This document shows, piece by piece, positions 1-13,000 of a stretch of 64,000 nucleotides of DNA (position 1 is its first letter; the number at the start of each line of letters is the position of its first letter). This DNA comes from Brachypodius melanocephalos (Eukaryota; Chordata; Aves; Passeriformes; Pycnonotidae): contig VZSR01003807.1 in assembly GCA_013398615.1 (NCBI GenBank), positions 2,625,881-2,689,880 of the forward strand, in the 5' to 3' direction. The notes beneath the pieces were generated by a model. The model worked only from the letters and a program-made list of their open reading frames with translations, made no database searches and had not been told where the DNA came from. The position numbers and the translations under genes were made by a program.

Positions 1-763
1 TTGTATCACTCAGATATTTTCAACATGCAATGATTTCCTTAGAAATTAGAACCTTATAGATAAGGGCATAAGCTGAAAAAATGTAAACAATAAAGGACAG
101 AGTTCTGTTAAAGACATATGGTTTTCCTAAATAATTCAAAGGTCAAATGTATTCGCAAATTTTATCTTTAAAAACGAAGTTTCATCTTATGAAGAGCTAT
201 GATTAAATTAGAACAGAGCTAACATTTAAGGATACCATCCCATCATCTAAGAGGTATTACATATTCAAATCACAAGCTCTGCTTTGTTTAATTAAAAGCA
301 AAGCAAAGCATAAGGGCTGGTAATGAGTTACAGAACCCTTTGAAACTATGCCAATACCTTGGTAATGAGATTAAATAATTAATTTTTAAAGGAATGAGTT
401 CATTTTATTTACACTCAGTATTTGTTTAAATAGTCTTCCAAAAGGTGGGGAACAGGACATTATTAAGATCCAAAAGTTATAAGGCAGTTTCCCACTTCAC
501 TGATTTGGGACTAAGGGAAAGGTCAGCTGCCCTCAGCAGTAGGATCCTCAGTACAGCCCACTTCCATCACAAACACCAAAGTCACTTCTTTCAGGCAGAC
601 TGGTCCAGTGAATGCTATTTAACACAACCTCAGAATTAAAATTACCGTCAAAACTCAGTTAAATAAGGTTTCAAAAACCAGACCCCAAGGTTTCTAGAAA
701 GCAGAGATTTCAAAAGCAGCACACATTAGTAGAACGGCAGGCATTAACCAGCGAGCGTCTTAC
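1..763 (-). other. SIPA1L2 intron 9, partial
   Basis: Noncoding sequence downstream of the exon 9 donor, running off the left edge. I see no exon or recognisable repeat. A 64-codon ORF at 445-639 on the plus strand is antisense and resembles nothing I know. Confidence 0.85.
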
Positions 764-1021
764 CTTGCACCATCTGGCAGTTTTCTATCAAAGGAAGTGC
801 TACGAGGAATGGCTGTCTGAGCCTGCTGGAGAAGCTGCTGGCACTGCAGTCTGTCAGATGTTCCTAGGATTGGAGAGGCACGAGAGAGAGGCTGCCCAGC
901 GGGAGTCGGCACCCGATGCCAAGTGGTATTCCTTCTGAAAGGGGTTTTATACTCACATGGGGTGCCTTCACTGTCAAGTTTGTATTCCACCATGGGTATA
1001 CGACAAAGTTCTGAACAACCC
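764..1021 (-). CDS. SIPA1L2: SIPA1L2 coding exon 9 (residues 1027-1111 plus two bases)
   Basis: The acceptor TTCCACAG is followed by G GGT TGT TCA, completing Arg1026 and reading GCSELCRIPMVEYKLDSEG, then FRRNTTWHRVPTPAGQP, a Gln-rich LQCQQLLQQAQ stretch and RSTSFDRKLPDGA. The donor is GTAAGA at 763. This post-PDZ linker is specific to SIPA1L2 among its paralogues as far as I remember, which supports the gene assignment. The following exon is outside the window. Confidence 0.94.
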
Positions 1022-4000
1022 CTGTGGAACAAATAAAAATATTCATCAGCCTCACAGGAGACAGCAGAGAGAGAAATCTTGCATTCACACTCAGAAGTAT
1101 ATACGTATTTTGATTTCAGGTGCCCAAAGGTGTTCATACAGTATGGTACTTTGAACACTTTGAAACTGTCACGCCAAGCAGGTAGAAAACATTTCAAAAT
1201 AAAAGATTTGCTGTCATGTGCCCAAAGATCTTGGAACTGTCTCCTCGCCTTTCCAAACAGGGAACATAATAAACTTCCACAAATTAATCTGCAGCTTGGA
1301 TTTTACATAATAAAAACTTTTAGAGACAAGCCATCTAGAAGTCATAAAACAACAAGTTTTTCTAAACCAGCATTGATTTGTTTAAATGTCAGGAACAGGT
1401 TTGCTGCTTTGCAGCAAACTGAATGTTTCTTAGTGGGGTTGAGAACTCTCCTTTAGAATCCCACCTTGTCCCCACCAAATGACAGGGTACATAGACTACA
1501 ATGCAAATAATATATCTGCACCGAAATATTTTTCCCTGTGTTTTCAACATGTACTTTCTAATGTCTCTTTTCCCAGCAATAAACCTGGAAGAAAAATGGG
1601 GAAGTGGAAGGAAGAGACAGATCAGAAACAATCTGGGTTACCATCTCTGTTGGAAGGTTACAGTGTGGTTAAATACTAACAGTATTCACAGGCAGTGTAA
1701 ACCCAGGTAAAAGTACTGGTAGTGTTCCACAAAAGGTCAGTGTATCTGTGGGATGTTTGCTGCATTCAATAATTAATCTTTACTGTTTCAGAAATCGGTT
1801 AATAGAAGCTTCACACACTCTTTAAGTCACTGATTATCACTTTAAACACTGATTATCACTGGAGATTTTTTATATTCTCAACATTCCATCTCCATTATTT
1901 TTCTGATAGGCAGTGTGTACTAAATCAATATCTATGAAGAGAACACCCTAAATACTTCCAAGCAGTAATTAAGTTTAACTAAGAAATAGTGAAAATTTGC
2001 TTCTCTGTCTCAACTACAATTCTGCTCAATTCCTTAGCTGAGTCTTGATCGATCTTCACTTTTGTTGAAAAACCAACATTTACCATTTGCATCTAAATTA
2101 AAATCACCTAGGGAAAGTGCAATAGAGTGTAAGGAGTTTACAGTCTTAATCCTGAAAGTATCTTGGCATAAGTGACTTAACGCAAATGAGCAGTGCAAGC
2201 TAATTGTGTAAATTCTCACACATTAAATTCCTGTGCATTAAAGCCTTTGAATCAACCCTCCCAAAGAATATTTTCATTATCCATGTTCTGATAAACAGAT
2301 TAAAAGAAAAAATATTATATAAGAAGCAAATTGTCTTATTCAAGGTTGTTGAAGGGAAGACCTGTGAGTAATTGTAGCAACTACATTCTACATACTCTGT
2401 ATATGCAGAATCCGATCCAGCCAAATGTTTCACTCTGCTGAACTTTTTAGTAGCAAATAGGCAAGTTTATCCTGTAGCACTAAATCTGTGCCCCCGGTGG
2501 CACTCAAACACACGAAAAAGTTAAAGAACTTAAAAATACAGATGATGAAAGTATTGAGAATGAAGATCAATAGCCAGTATAGGGTGGAAGAACCTTGATC
2601 AAGATGAGTTGAAGAGCTAGAATGTTCCAAAGCAGAACTCAGAGTATCTGTTTTTGCAATGTTTGTCTTTTATCAGAAATATCATTGTAAGATGCACCAA
2701 TAAAATCTGACATGTCCAACTTCTGCTGACAAATCATAGTTGGACACCCTGGAGGCACAGAATTCTGCAATCATGATTTTCTGGTTTGAGCTTCCCCAAG
2801 GAAGTAAAACCACCCTAATAATCTCTTCTCACAGACATGGAATCGTGCTACAGAGAAATCACTGTTATAAAACTATCACATCACTTCAGAGGGTCAATTT
2901 GGTGTACCTCTAGCCTGCCCCTCACCCTGAAATGCCATAGTTATTCAGAACACCGCTTCAAACTGCCTCAGTCCACGTATCGATTTTCAAAACTTTTTCC
3001 ACACTTCTGAGAATCACATGTTGGGCTCTTAGAATGAGGAGCACCGTGAAAAAAGTCAAGCTGAGAGAATTGCACAGAATTGTGCAAAGTCTTCTGCTGC
3101 TGAAGGACATACAGAACATATTTCTCCAGTGCTATTTTCAACTGCTTATGTTCCAAGATCATTCTTCCCTTCGTGCAAGTTCCTGCCTCATTCACTGCCT
3201 GCAACAAAGAAGGTGTAGGAGACAACAGCCTCCAGCAATGCAACTGTGATCCTTTTTTTTCTCCTTGCTTTGTTTTTAAGTAGAATGTTTTACGTACAAA
3301 ACAAACAGATCAAAGAATGCAGAAATGACATAGCAAGGTTAATATTAGTTTGGTGCTCTGCACAACTTTTCATGTGACCATATATATATACACAGTTCTC
3401 CATTACTTGATGAAGAAATTGAACAATTATGTAGGCTAAAATTTCAATCTCCTTTCTGCTAATCTCTTAATATTGTTTCACTCCCTTCCTCATTCCTATA
3501 GGCTTTGGGCATTAGAAACAAACCACCCCCTCCCCAACTTTTGTTATTAAGATATAAATTTTACAACTCATCTTGGTACTTGAAAAAGTTATAGCACGTA
3601 ATTGTGATTGTACCCCTCATTAGATACTTCTCATAAAGTACTCTAAATGGTGTAAAAACAGCCATGGGTTTTAAAAGTAAAAGGGACTGTTACTACTGTT
3701 TAGTTTGACTTAGCTTGCTGACTAATTAACAAAAATATGGTATAATAATAGTAAACAACAAGCTTTCCCACAATGAGTAAGAACTGAAAATTTTCAAAAA
3801 TTTTGTGCTTGTTTGCATCAGGAAAACATATTCCTCCTACAAATGAAAAGAAAAAAAAAATTGAGGACACAGTTCCTGCAGAAAAAGGCTTACAAAACAA
3901 TCTTGTTTCAAATCACTATAAAAATTCAACAGTGTTGCTTATGAATTCAAAACAGAGCCCCAGAATGTTGTTTTAACTGGCTCAAAAAAGAATTTCCATG

Positions 4001-7000
4001 GTTTCAGATAGCTTCTTTTGTCACATAAGGCTTTTAAATCTTAATTTAAAAGTAGCAAACCAATCACTTCAACATTTAAATGAAAAAATATGCTTCACTG
4101 CCTCACAAGCACTGCCTAAAGAACAGATACTGCAGTATACTGAGATAGGTGAAGTTGTAATTGTACCTCCTATATCAGGAAAACAGAGAAGGAATTACTT
4201 CATGCCTGCAACCCCCACTTCCACTCCCTGCCATGGATCAAACCCTAAGTTATCTTGCATGAAAAAAACCCTGCAAAAATAAATGCAATTCTCTCTTAAA
4301 TACGTAATTTGACCTTTAGCTAACTTTTACTTATGATTTTTTTACTTATTCCACCAGCGCAAGAACATACATTGGCACTAGTATTGAATGATAGCTTTTA
4401 AAATTAAATTTTATCTATTACTTCTAAATTCACTTTAAATTATATATAAAGATGAATCTCTACTTTGTGGCTTTAAAAAGCAAATGTGACCATATCTTAA
4501 CCACACATCAGAAATTATACCACTTCTTGCCCTTCACCATAGTTAGGTATTAATTAAATCAGTGCTTCAACATAAAGCATGGACTCCTACTAATACCTTT
4601 GGTTCAAGAGCCGTATTATCCCATTAAAAATTTGGTTAATAAAACCTACTCTGCAATTAAAGAGAGCATGACCCTATGATACAGCTAGAAGGTCATGACA
4701 ACATAATAAAACTTAAGAGTCCACTATAAAATCTGCAATGTTAAATGTCCCTGCAAGGAGCATTATGATCTGAAAGAATTATCAATTATCCATTCAATTT
4801 TTGAAACTACATTAACCAATCCTTTCAATATTAGTTTCAGATCCCATATAAAAGTTCTGTAGCAGGCTCTGTGAAGGGCCTGCATTAGGCAGGGAGTCTA
4901 GTCAGACTCAGTAAATATCCATCTCCATGGAAAAGACAGCAGCCTCCATGCACCACGATCGGCATCCTGTCACCTTGACAGCCGCATGAAAGCCTTCTTT
5001 TCTGCTAAATCCTATGACTATCAACTACTGGGTACAACTTTAGTATTTGGACCCCAACTATCTACAGATTTCAAGCACGAACAATTTGTTACGGTATCAA
5101 CATAACTGGAATGCCTGGGTTCAACGTATTGCAAGGAGATGTAGGGATAGAGAAGGAATCATTGGTGGGCATCAGTTTCTTAAACAGATAAGTTATCCCT
5201 TACTATCAGCATTTCAATACCAAACATCTAATCCTGCTCAAGAAAGTCTTTATCAGCAGTACAGTAACTGCATTCCGCTAACTCAAACTTTGTTTTTGAA
5301 AACAATCGCTTTTATCAGAGTGCATGATTGTTCTTACACTACAGCAGTGCCCAAAGTGACACAACGAGCCAGGAGACTCATTGTGCAATCTATTAAATCT
5401 GCATAATAAAACACAGATTCATTTCACATAATTCTAGGGATTCAACTGAAAAGCAGAATTTAGTAGCTTAGTTTTGCTGAGACTCAGGATGTAGTTAGTT
5501 AAGACATTCTTGGATTTTCCCTTCCCTGACCCAGAAGTACCTCCTGCTGGTAATATCACAATTCCACTGACCCCCTGTATCAGTTACAGCATAAGTCCAA
5601 GACACTGCATAATACAGAAATGGTCTAAGAGAATTTTGGTCTCCAAAAGCCAAGACAAGAATTCCAAGTTCCAACATTTCAGAAACCTATTAATAGTGAT
5701 CACACATAATTCAAAAACTTTTTCAAAATTAAATCAATTTTATATTTAAGTAATTTCATGCCACAATAGATGTGTGAGATTGTTTACAGCAACCTCAGAC
5801 AGGGCTGTTGCCCACCCTATCACTTTGGTTTAAGGGAAGTGATGACTCTCTAAAAGTCCCTGAATGGCGCTAAAGAGTTGAAGCTGCCAATCCCTCCTCC
5901 TTGAAGATAAACTCATCATTCTCCGGATCTTTATTACTTTTCAGTTTTAAAAGAAACTTTGTGTTGGTGAGCAGACAAGCAATTCAGAGGCCCCCTAGAT
6001 AGTCTCTACATCTGTATTTTTACATGTAAAAGAGAAATACGGACAGGAACTAGATGATCTTTAAGTTCCTTTCCAACCCACAACATTCCATGATTCTAGT
6101 ATGATTCCATAAATAGAAAGAAGAAAGAAGAAAAGAAAAAAAGAGAAAAAAAGAGTCTGGAACTCTTCTTTGCATCTCTCCACAGAGACAAATAGTGGTT
6201 TGCCAGGCATTTAGGGGCTTTTTTCTGCTTGACTGTAACAACTGTCAACAATAACACATAATTAACTTCAGCAATTATAATTAACCCCTCCTACAAGTTC
6301 ATCCATAACTCAGTAAGAAAAAAAATCAAGACTTTATTTGTATGAAAAACATACATAGTTAATAAACATAGTTAAGCATTTTCTACCATTTTATTTGTTG
6401 TTGGGTAGAGAGGATTAACTTTGGCAAGTAGCACAGCTTCCAATTGGTATAATTACATTTTCTTAGTGACAGTTCTTTCAGTTACATCTACAAAACATCA
6501 GAATCTAGAAATTTCAGGTATTTTCAGCCTTCTTAGATTAGTAGCAGGGGTGGTAATTACAAGGTTTGGTACATCCAAATTCTACGTTTACAACCAAACA
6601 TTCAGGTTTTGCTGCTTCAACCTGCCTCAGGTCACGTTAGACTTGGCTTCTTTCTAGCTCAGATGGCTTAATTTATTAAATAAGTAAATAAATGTTAAGA
6701 ATCTGAAGGCCCTATGAACTACACCACCAGCTTATGGCAAACACCCCCGTGACAATAACTGAACTCCCCCACACAGTAGCCTCTTCCCCTTCCTGAGAGC
6801 ATTTTCCAAACATTCTATACTCTGTTGGTTATCTGTTACTTTTAAAAAGCCCCACAAAGACAATTCCTTCAAAGAAATCATAATCATTTAAGGGGAGCAA
6901 GAATCAGGACTGGAAAATAAGTAATTACATCTATTTTATTTGTAAGGAGGAGTTTGCAAGGTTCAAAAGAATAAAACAACCTCAGAAGAACTGCAGCAGT

Positions 7001-10000
7001 ACTTAAAAATGGCCCACAGGCAGTTTCAGTCATAGTTACTAAAGTATTTTCATTTTCAAAACTACCTGCAACAGCAGAAAAAGAGCTTGTTCAAACCAAT
7101 AGTGGAAACTACTGCTCCTACAGCTCTCCAGCTTCTGTTTATAGCCAGCCCTGGAAATTTTGCTTAAAGTTTTGTTTGCTTTCTAAATTTGCTAGAAATT
7201 GTTTCTTAATCAGTCCTCAAGCAAATTCTTTTCTCTATAAAATGGTAGTTGAACTAAGACAAACACATAGGCAAAATGTAGTAAAAAGGAATCTAGCAAA
7301 ATCTACAGTTTAAAATAGATTTAGAAGTGCTTGAAATCCTTGATTGGATTTGGCTGATTAAAGATTCAATGTTCTTGAACACTGCTACAACACCACTAGC
7401 AAAAGCAAATCAGAAAGATCATCATTCTCCAGTTCAAATGCACATAATCCCAAATCAACAATTCTGAAGGGACTGACCTAGCACAGAAACAAATATGACA
7501 AGAATACTTATTCAGATCTGAAAACAATGACCAACATATTTGTTCTAATATCGCTTTGTCATTTAAATTTATGGTTTAAATAGCAATTTCTTCTTTCTAT
7601 CTACATATCAGTCTGATGCCACACAAATAACTTAGATTTCTGCATCAATTTGTGCATGATTATTTAATTGCTGGAGCAAACTGAAAACAGCAGGAGCTTT
7701 GTCTCAAGTTCATTAATTTTACAGGATAGTAAATGAAAGGTCTTATTCCATGATTGCTTTTGCATATACTACTGTCAAGACTTCAGTAGAAGGATCTACA
7801 TTAAGTAATGGAAGACATTTATCGAGCAGAATTTTCCTCTGTAATTTCCTAATCACCCTGTAACATTCCTTTGTAAGCACCTTCAACATTCAAATAGTTT
7901 ATTTTCATGCTGAAACAAATGAATACAAGACACTTTGCAGGAAAAAAAATCCTTGTTAACTGCTTATTGCTAATAGCTTATTCTCAGTGGGTGCACACTT
8001 ACATTTTGTTAGTTTTCTTTTAAGATGATGGATTGACGATTATTTGTGGGTAAGCTAACAGACAAAAAAAAAATCAAGAACTTGATTAAAGATCTCTCCT
8101 TCGGCTGATGTTTTTTCAAGGGACTGCTTCGGAAACACCCATGCACACTTGAAACTCATTTTCACTTGAAGGATACAACTCCCAAGACACTCCATGGCAC
8201 TCATGTCCAATCTGTGTAAACTCACTTCAGAATTTGATCCCAGCAAGGAACCAGTACTAGTAAGCAACCCAGAGAGAAATTCCTCATTGGTTTATATTCA
8301 TAAAACCCGGCAGACAAAACTAAGCAGAAACTAGTCTTTCAAGAAGTGGAAATTAGCTGATTATCTCACAAAATGAAAGACAGGCATATTCTTGTAAACA
8401 TATGCACGTATTTAATGCAACTGATCCTTTTAGAAACAAAGATGAATGTATTTTTGTTTCTATGCACTATGGGCAAAACCTTAGTGGCTGAACTTGAATC
8501 CCTAGATTATGGCATTTAAGTTAAAAAAACCCAAACAAACTAACAAACCCCTCCACCACACCAAAGTCAAGAGAATAAACCACCAGTATGTGCTCTGAGA
8601 AACCAGGCTGAAATACAGAGAAGAAAAGCCTACCCAACTGCCAGAAGATCATATACTTTGTAGGATGAGTCAAACTTTCAAGGGACTTGTTTCAGCCTCC
8701 AAATATACTTTCCTACATATGTCAGATAGTCTGATGCATCATTTCTTAGCAGAAAACCTCTAAAACCAGCTGTGAATAAGAGCAATAAGTACTGGAGCAT
8801 AAACGTAAAGCTCTCTCCTGCGTTTTATCATTCTCCTAGACATTTGTAATGTGTCGGTCAAGGATGGATGGACCTCCAAATATGACAAAAATATCTGTAT
8901 GTCTGCTTTGAGTGTTATTTGATAATTATTACAGCTACTTGATACAAAAAAGTTCTCTCCTGACAAGTTGTCACACCTGCCTTAAATGTTTATCACAAGA
9001 AAGTGTTTGCCATCACTCACAGAGCCTTGATTCTATCCCATTTAGGTATGCGTGGACTCTCCAAGGACAGGGACATTTCTTGTCGAAGCCAAGGTGAAAC
9101 GGATTTAGTTCTCCAGATATTCCTGTTTTACATCCAAAACTACTACCTGTAAATTTCTGAGTAAACCTGATACCAGAGTACAAGAGAGACACGAACATAT
9201 GGACCAAGTCCAGCAAAAGATCAAAGACGATTAAGGGATAAGAGCATCTGAAACACAAGGAGGGACTGAGACTGCTGGTGTCATTCAGCCAGGGAAGGAG
9301 AAGGCTCAGAAAGGACTTTATCAATGCATATAAAATATCTAATGGAGGGATTAAGGAAAAAAGACGACAGACTAAGAACTGTATCCAGTGAAAACACAGG
9401 AGGCAAGGTGCAAAACTGAAGTACAGGAAATTCCATTTAAGTACACATAACTTTTCTTACTGAAAGGATGATTGCCTACCGAAATTGAAATATTGCATTT
9501 TTGAATCTCCGTCCTTGGAGATATACAAAACCCAGTGAACATATCCATGAGAAATCTGCTCTGGCTGACCTTGCTTTGAGCAATGGGGTTGGACTAAACC
9601 TACAGAGATCCTTTCCAATCTGAGCTATTCTCTGTTTCTGTGACAAGAACCGCCAGAAGGCTAAGAGAAGCAATTGAGTAGGAGACAGGGAGATGGGTTT
9701 GCACAAGTTTTAACTAGTTAGTAGCAGTGATAGGCTATCTTTTTTTCCCCAAAATTCTGGTGATTTGTCCCTTTCCACCCTCTCCTCTTTTCTCTCGTTC
9801 ATTAACATATTTTACAAAGTCAAAGATCGTATTTGTCAATTGAAATTCTCAGACTTGTCATGAAATGTCTATAACTGCTTTCTGTCTGCTCTGTTTAGAT
9901 TATAAACACTGCAAAAAGGCAAGGTCAAAAGCTGAGAGAGACTGGACAGTCGAAACCACTAATCATACTTTTGGGGATATCCAAGGGAAAATGAGCAGTT

Positions 10001-13000
10001 TTCTGTGGGAAATTGATTATTTGAAAGAAAGAGGCATTTCTGATATATATATATACCTACTAGAAAGGTGAAGCTAAAAAAATTTAAACATCCTTAAAAG
10101 AAATTTAGAATAGACACATAGTTTTAAAAAATTCATTTTTCTTAGTAATTAGTCACAATTTTTAAAATGCTAAAAAATTATGAAGAGGAGCTTTTGCAGA
10201 TTTTTTCCTCAGTATGGTAACACTCAGTTCAAACTCCTCCTACACACAGACTTGGGTGCTACGTATCACACTGATCTGTGATTTAAACATTTTATCTCTA
10301 GAAGAAGATTTATATCAAAGACAATACAAGCAGTTCATACGGTTTGTATTTTTCTATCAGGGCCTATAAAATACACATTTTTACCTTCAATATAAAAGGA
10401 TCAGCTCATTAGGCTCATATTCTGTAAACAGCTTGGAAATGTATACCAAACAAGTCAGTGAAAATTCATACCCAGAAGCAGATGGTGAGAATAGCAAAGC
10501 TAAGCAAAGAGAGGCTTAATTGCAAATTTCTATCCAACTAAGCAAAACGGTGGTATCCTACATTCACAGGCATTTTGTTCAGAAAGGGAGGCATCACAAT
10601 GCAGGTTGAGGCAGGGGACAGCCCTTGTGTGTCATACATCAGGCCAATGACTACTTGGAGAATTGCCACCAATTAAACAGCATTCGTATACAGTTGGCAT
10701 CCACTTCACAGGGCTGCATGCTACGTAAAATTTTATTGCTTGTTGTCTTGCCAAAAGCAACACATCTAATGTTTTTTCTGTTGAATTAAAAATCAACTAG
10801 AGACTTAAAGCTGGCCTGCTACAAGAAGAGGAGTAATTAAATTTACTCTGGTACAGTTCTCATTTAGAATGAGCCAAATTAACACTGACTAGAAGGTGTG
10901 TGAGAAATAAAGTCACACTGTTACAAGGTTTCAATTAAAAACAGAGAAAAATGTCTTTTGTCACCAAAAAAGGAACACTGATGAAAGAAAAATGCATTTC
11001 ATCCCTGAAAACACTGGCACAGTCACTGTAATGATTGTTATTACAGTCTTTCTCTGAGCATGAGCATATATTTCATGTTGCAATAAGATTTCTCTGCTTT
11101 AAATGATAAATTCACCATTTAATGTGACTAAATTAGATATCTGTAGAAAGTGAGCAGAAATCTAAGACTTGTTACCATGTATGACCAGAAAAATTCACTA
11201 TTTTCATTAAACTTCAATATTAAAAAAAAAAAAAAATCCAATAGTCAGGAGCTGGAGAAATCTCAAAGATGGACAAGGTACGATTTCATGAAAAGGATTC
11301 CACATTTTTAAATTCAGCATTAAAACATAAAACTCTCGCATGGAATAAAAGTAGCAACATCAGCTTTCAGGACAGCTCAGTCAGGATACACTAAATTTTA
11401 CTTCCTACCTCTTAAAAATCATATAAAAGTAAATTTTCCATTAATTTCTTGTAGGATCTTATTTTATGTTCTACAACAAGTCAATATGGGTTTTGGGAAA
11501 ATGTCTGCTTTAAGAGCCTCAACTATATTATTACCCAACACAATTGACAATATCCATTTACAGAAGGTCCTCAATAAAAGAGTCATCCTTTAAGCAGGAG
11601 CAGAGAACAAAAAAACCCCAAACCCAAACAGACACAAATGTTACACTGAGAGCTGGTGCTCCTTACCTTCTGGGCGCTCCATCCTCGTGTGGTTGAATAA
11701 TGACCACTTTTACTGTCACCGACGTGCGTAAAAGGTCGATCATTTGCTCATGGGTCAGAGTCGCCACAGCCACTTTACAGATCTCGACCAGGCGGCTCCC
11801 CTGCCGTAGGCCTGCCTTCCATGCAAATCCAAAGGGCTCCACGTCTGCCACTATCCCTTCAAAGTTCACGTGGAATCCAAGCTGGCCCAGCCCGTTTCTC
11901 CGCAGGGTCATTTCCGTGGTTTCGCATCCTCTGGTCACTATCTGAGGATGCACCAGATTGTTACGCCATTGTTGGGGCACACAAACGTTCTAAAGTCATG
12001 TAAGCCTTGATATTAAAGATCTTTAATATACTAACATTAAAACAATAATTAAATTAACATTTATCTTTGAATGAAGGTTCCTGCATAAAACAAAATGAAC
12101 AAAACATTTCATGACACTAAAAATCTTACACCTCCAAGGCAGGCAGCTGACCCATGTCAAGTTCTTCCCCTTTGCCCAACGTTAACACAATGCCATTTAT
12201 ATCTAACAGAAAACTTTACAGCTGGTTTCGTTTCAAAACACAAAGCAAGAAAAACGCTGCCCTGTCAATTACTTCATTCTTTTTTGGCTGACTGCAGGTA
12301 TGCAGGCATTTTTTATTCAGTAAGTACTGTTTTTAAACAGTATTAAACCCAAGATATAACACAAGCCAAATTGAAGTGCCTCAGTTCTAGCAGCTTGTTT
12401 TCCTCAAGAAAATAGCAATTAAGAAATTATTAATTTATTTTGCTTCTTAGGCAGATTCCTAACTACCACCATCTCTAGATGAGGATATCACTAAAATGGG
12501 ATGAGAGTTTCCGTGTCACTGGGAAACTTAGAAACAAAAAAATTAATTTCCCCATATTCAGTGAAAAGTAACTGTCATCATACAGAGCAGCCAAAATCCT
12601 TCAAATTCAGATTTTGCTAAGCAGGTCCATTCCTATATACTGTGAAACAACTTCTCAACAGTTTTGCCATGTAAATCATAATCATACAACAGCCTGTAAG
12701 CTGGGATATGGCACCACACTGAGAAGAAAAAATTCTAGCCCACATTACAAGGAAGTTTGAGAGTCACCCCAGCCTTCCTATTTTGTCAGTGTCACAAAAT
12801 TAGTGTGTATTTACCTTCATTAGTTCAATTAGAACAAAAACTTAACCACTGTGAAATATTATCAAAGATCTCTGTACAGCATATCAAAGATCTCCCATCT
12901 ACACTCCACCAAGGCAAACACCTGCCTTTTAGAAATGCATGTGTTACAATACAGACCAAGGGATCTTCCCAAGGTCGTGCTACATTGTGCTGTGTCTTCG

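Larger units (their letters stand above)
1022..11666 (-). other. SIPA1L2 intron 8 (10.6 kb)
   Basis: Largest intron in the window. It holds a short CR1 3' end at 6046-6113, a CR1 fragment at 9177-9643, a purine-rich tract at 6112-6155, and A/C-rich tracts at 8521-8563 and 11608-11632. The second tract lies 35-59 nt inside the exon 8 donor. The rest is AT-rich intronic sequence with only short unrelated ORFs. Confidence 0.9.

Noticed and set aside
5047..5406. 119-codon plus-strand ORF in intron 8
   Set aside because: No recognisable motif, antisense to the gene, and open by chance in AT-rich sequence.
11700..12003. Plus-strand ORFs over the PDZ exon
   Set aside because: Antisense shadows of exon 8.
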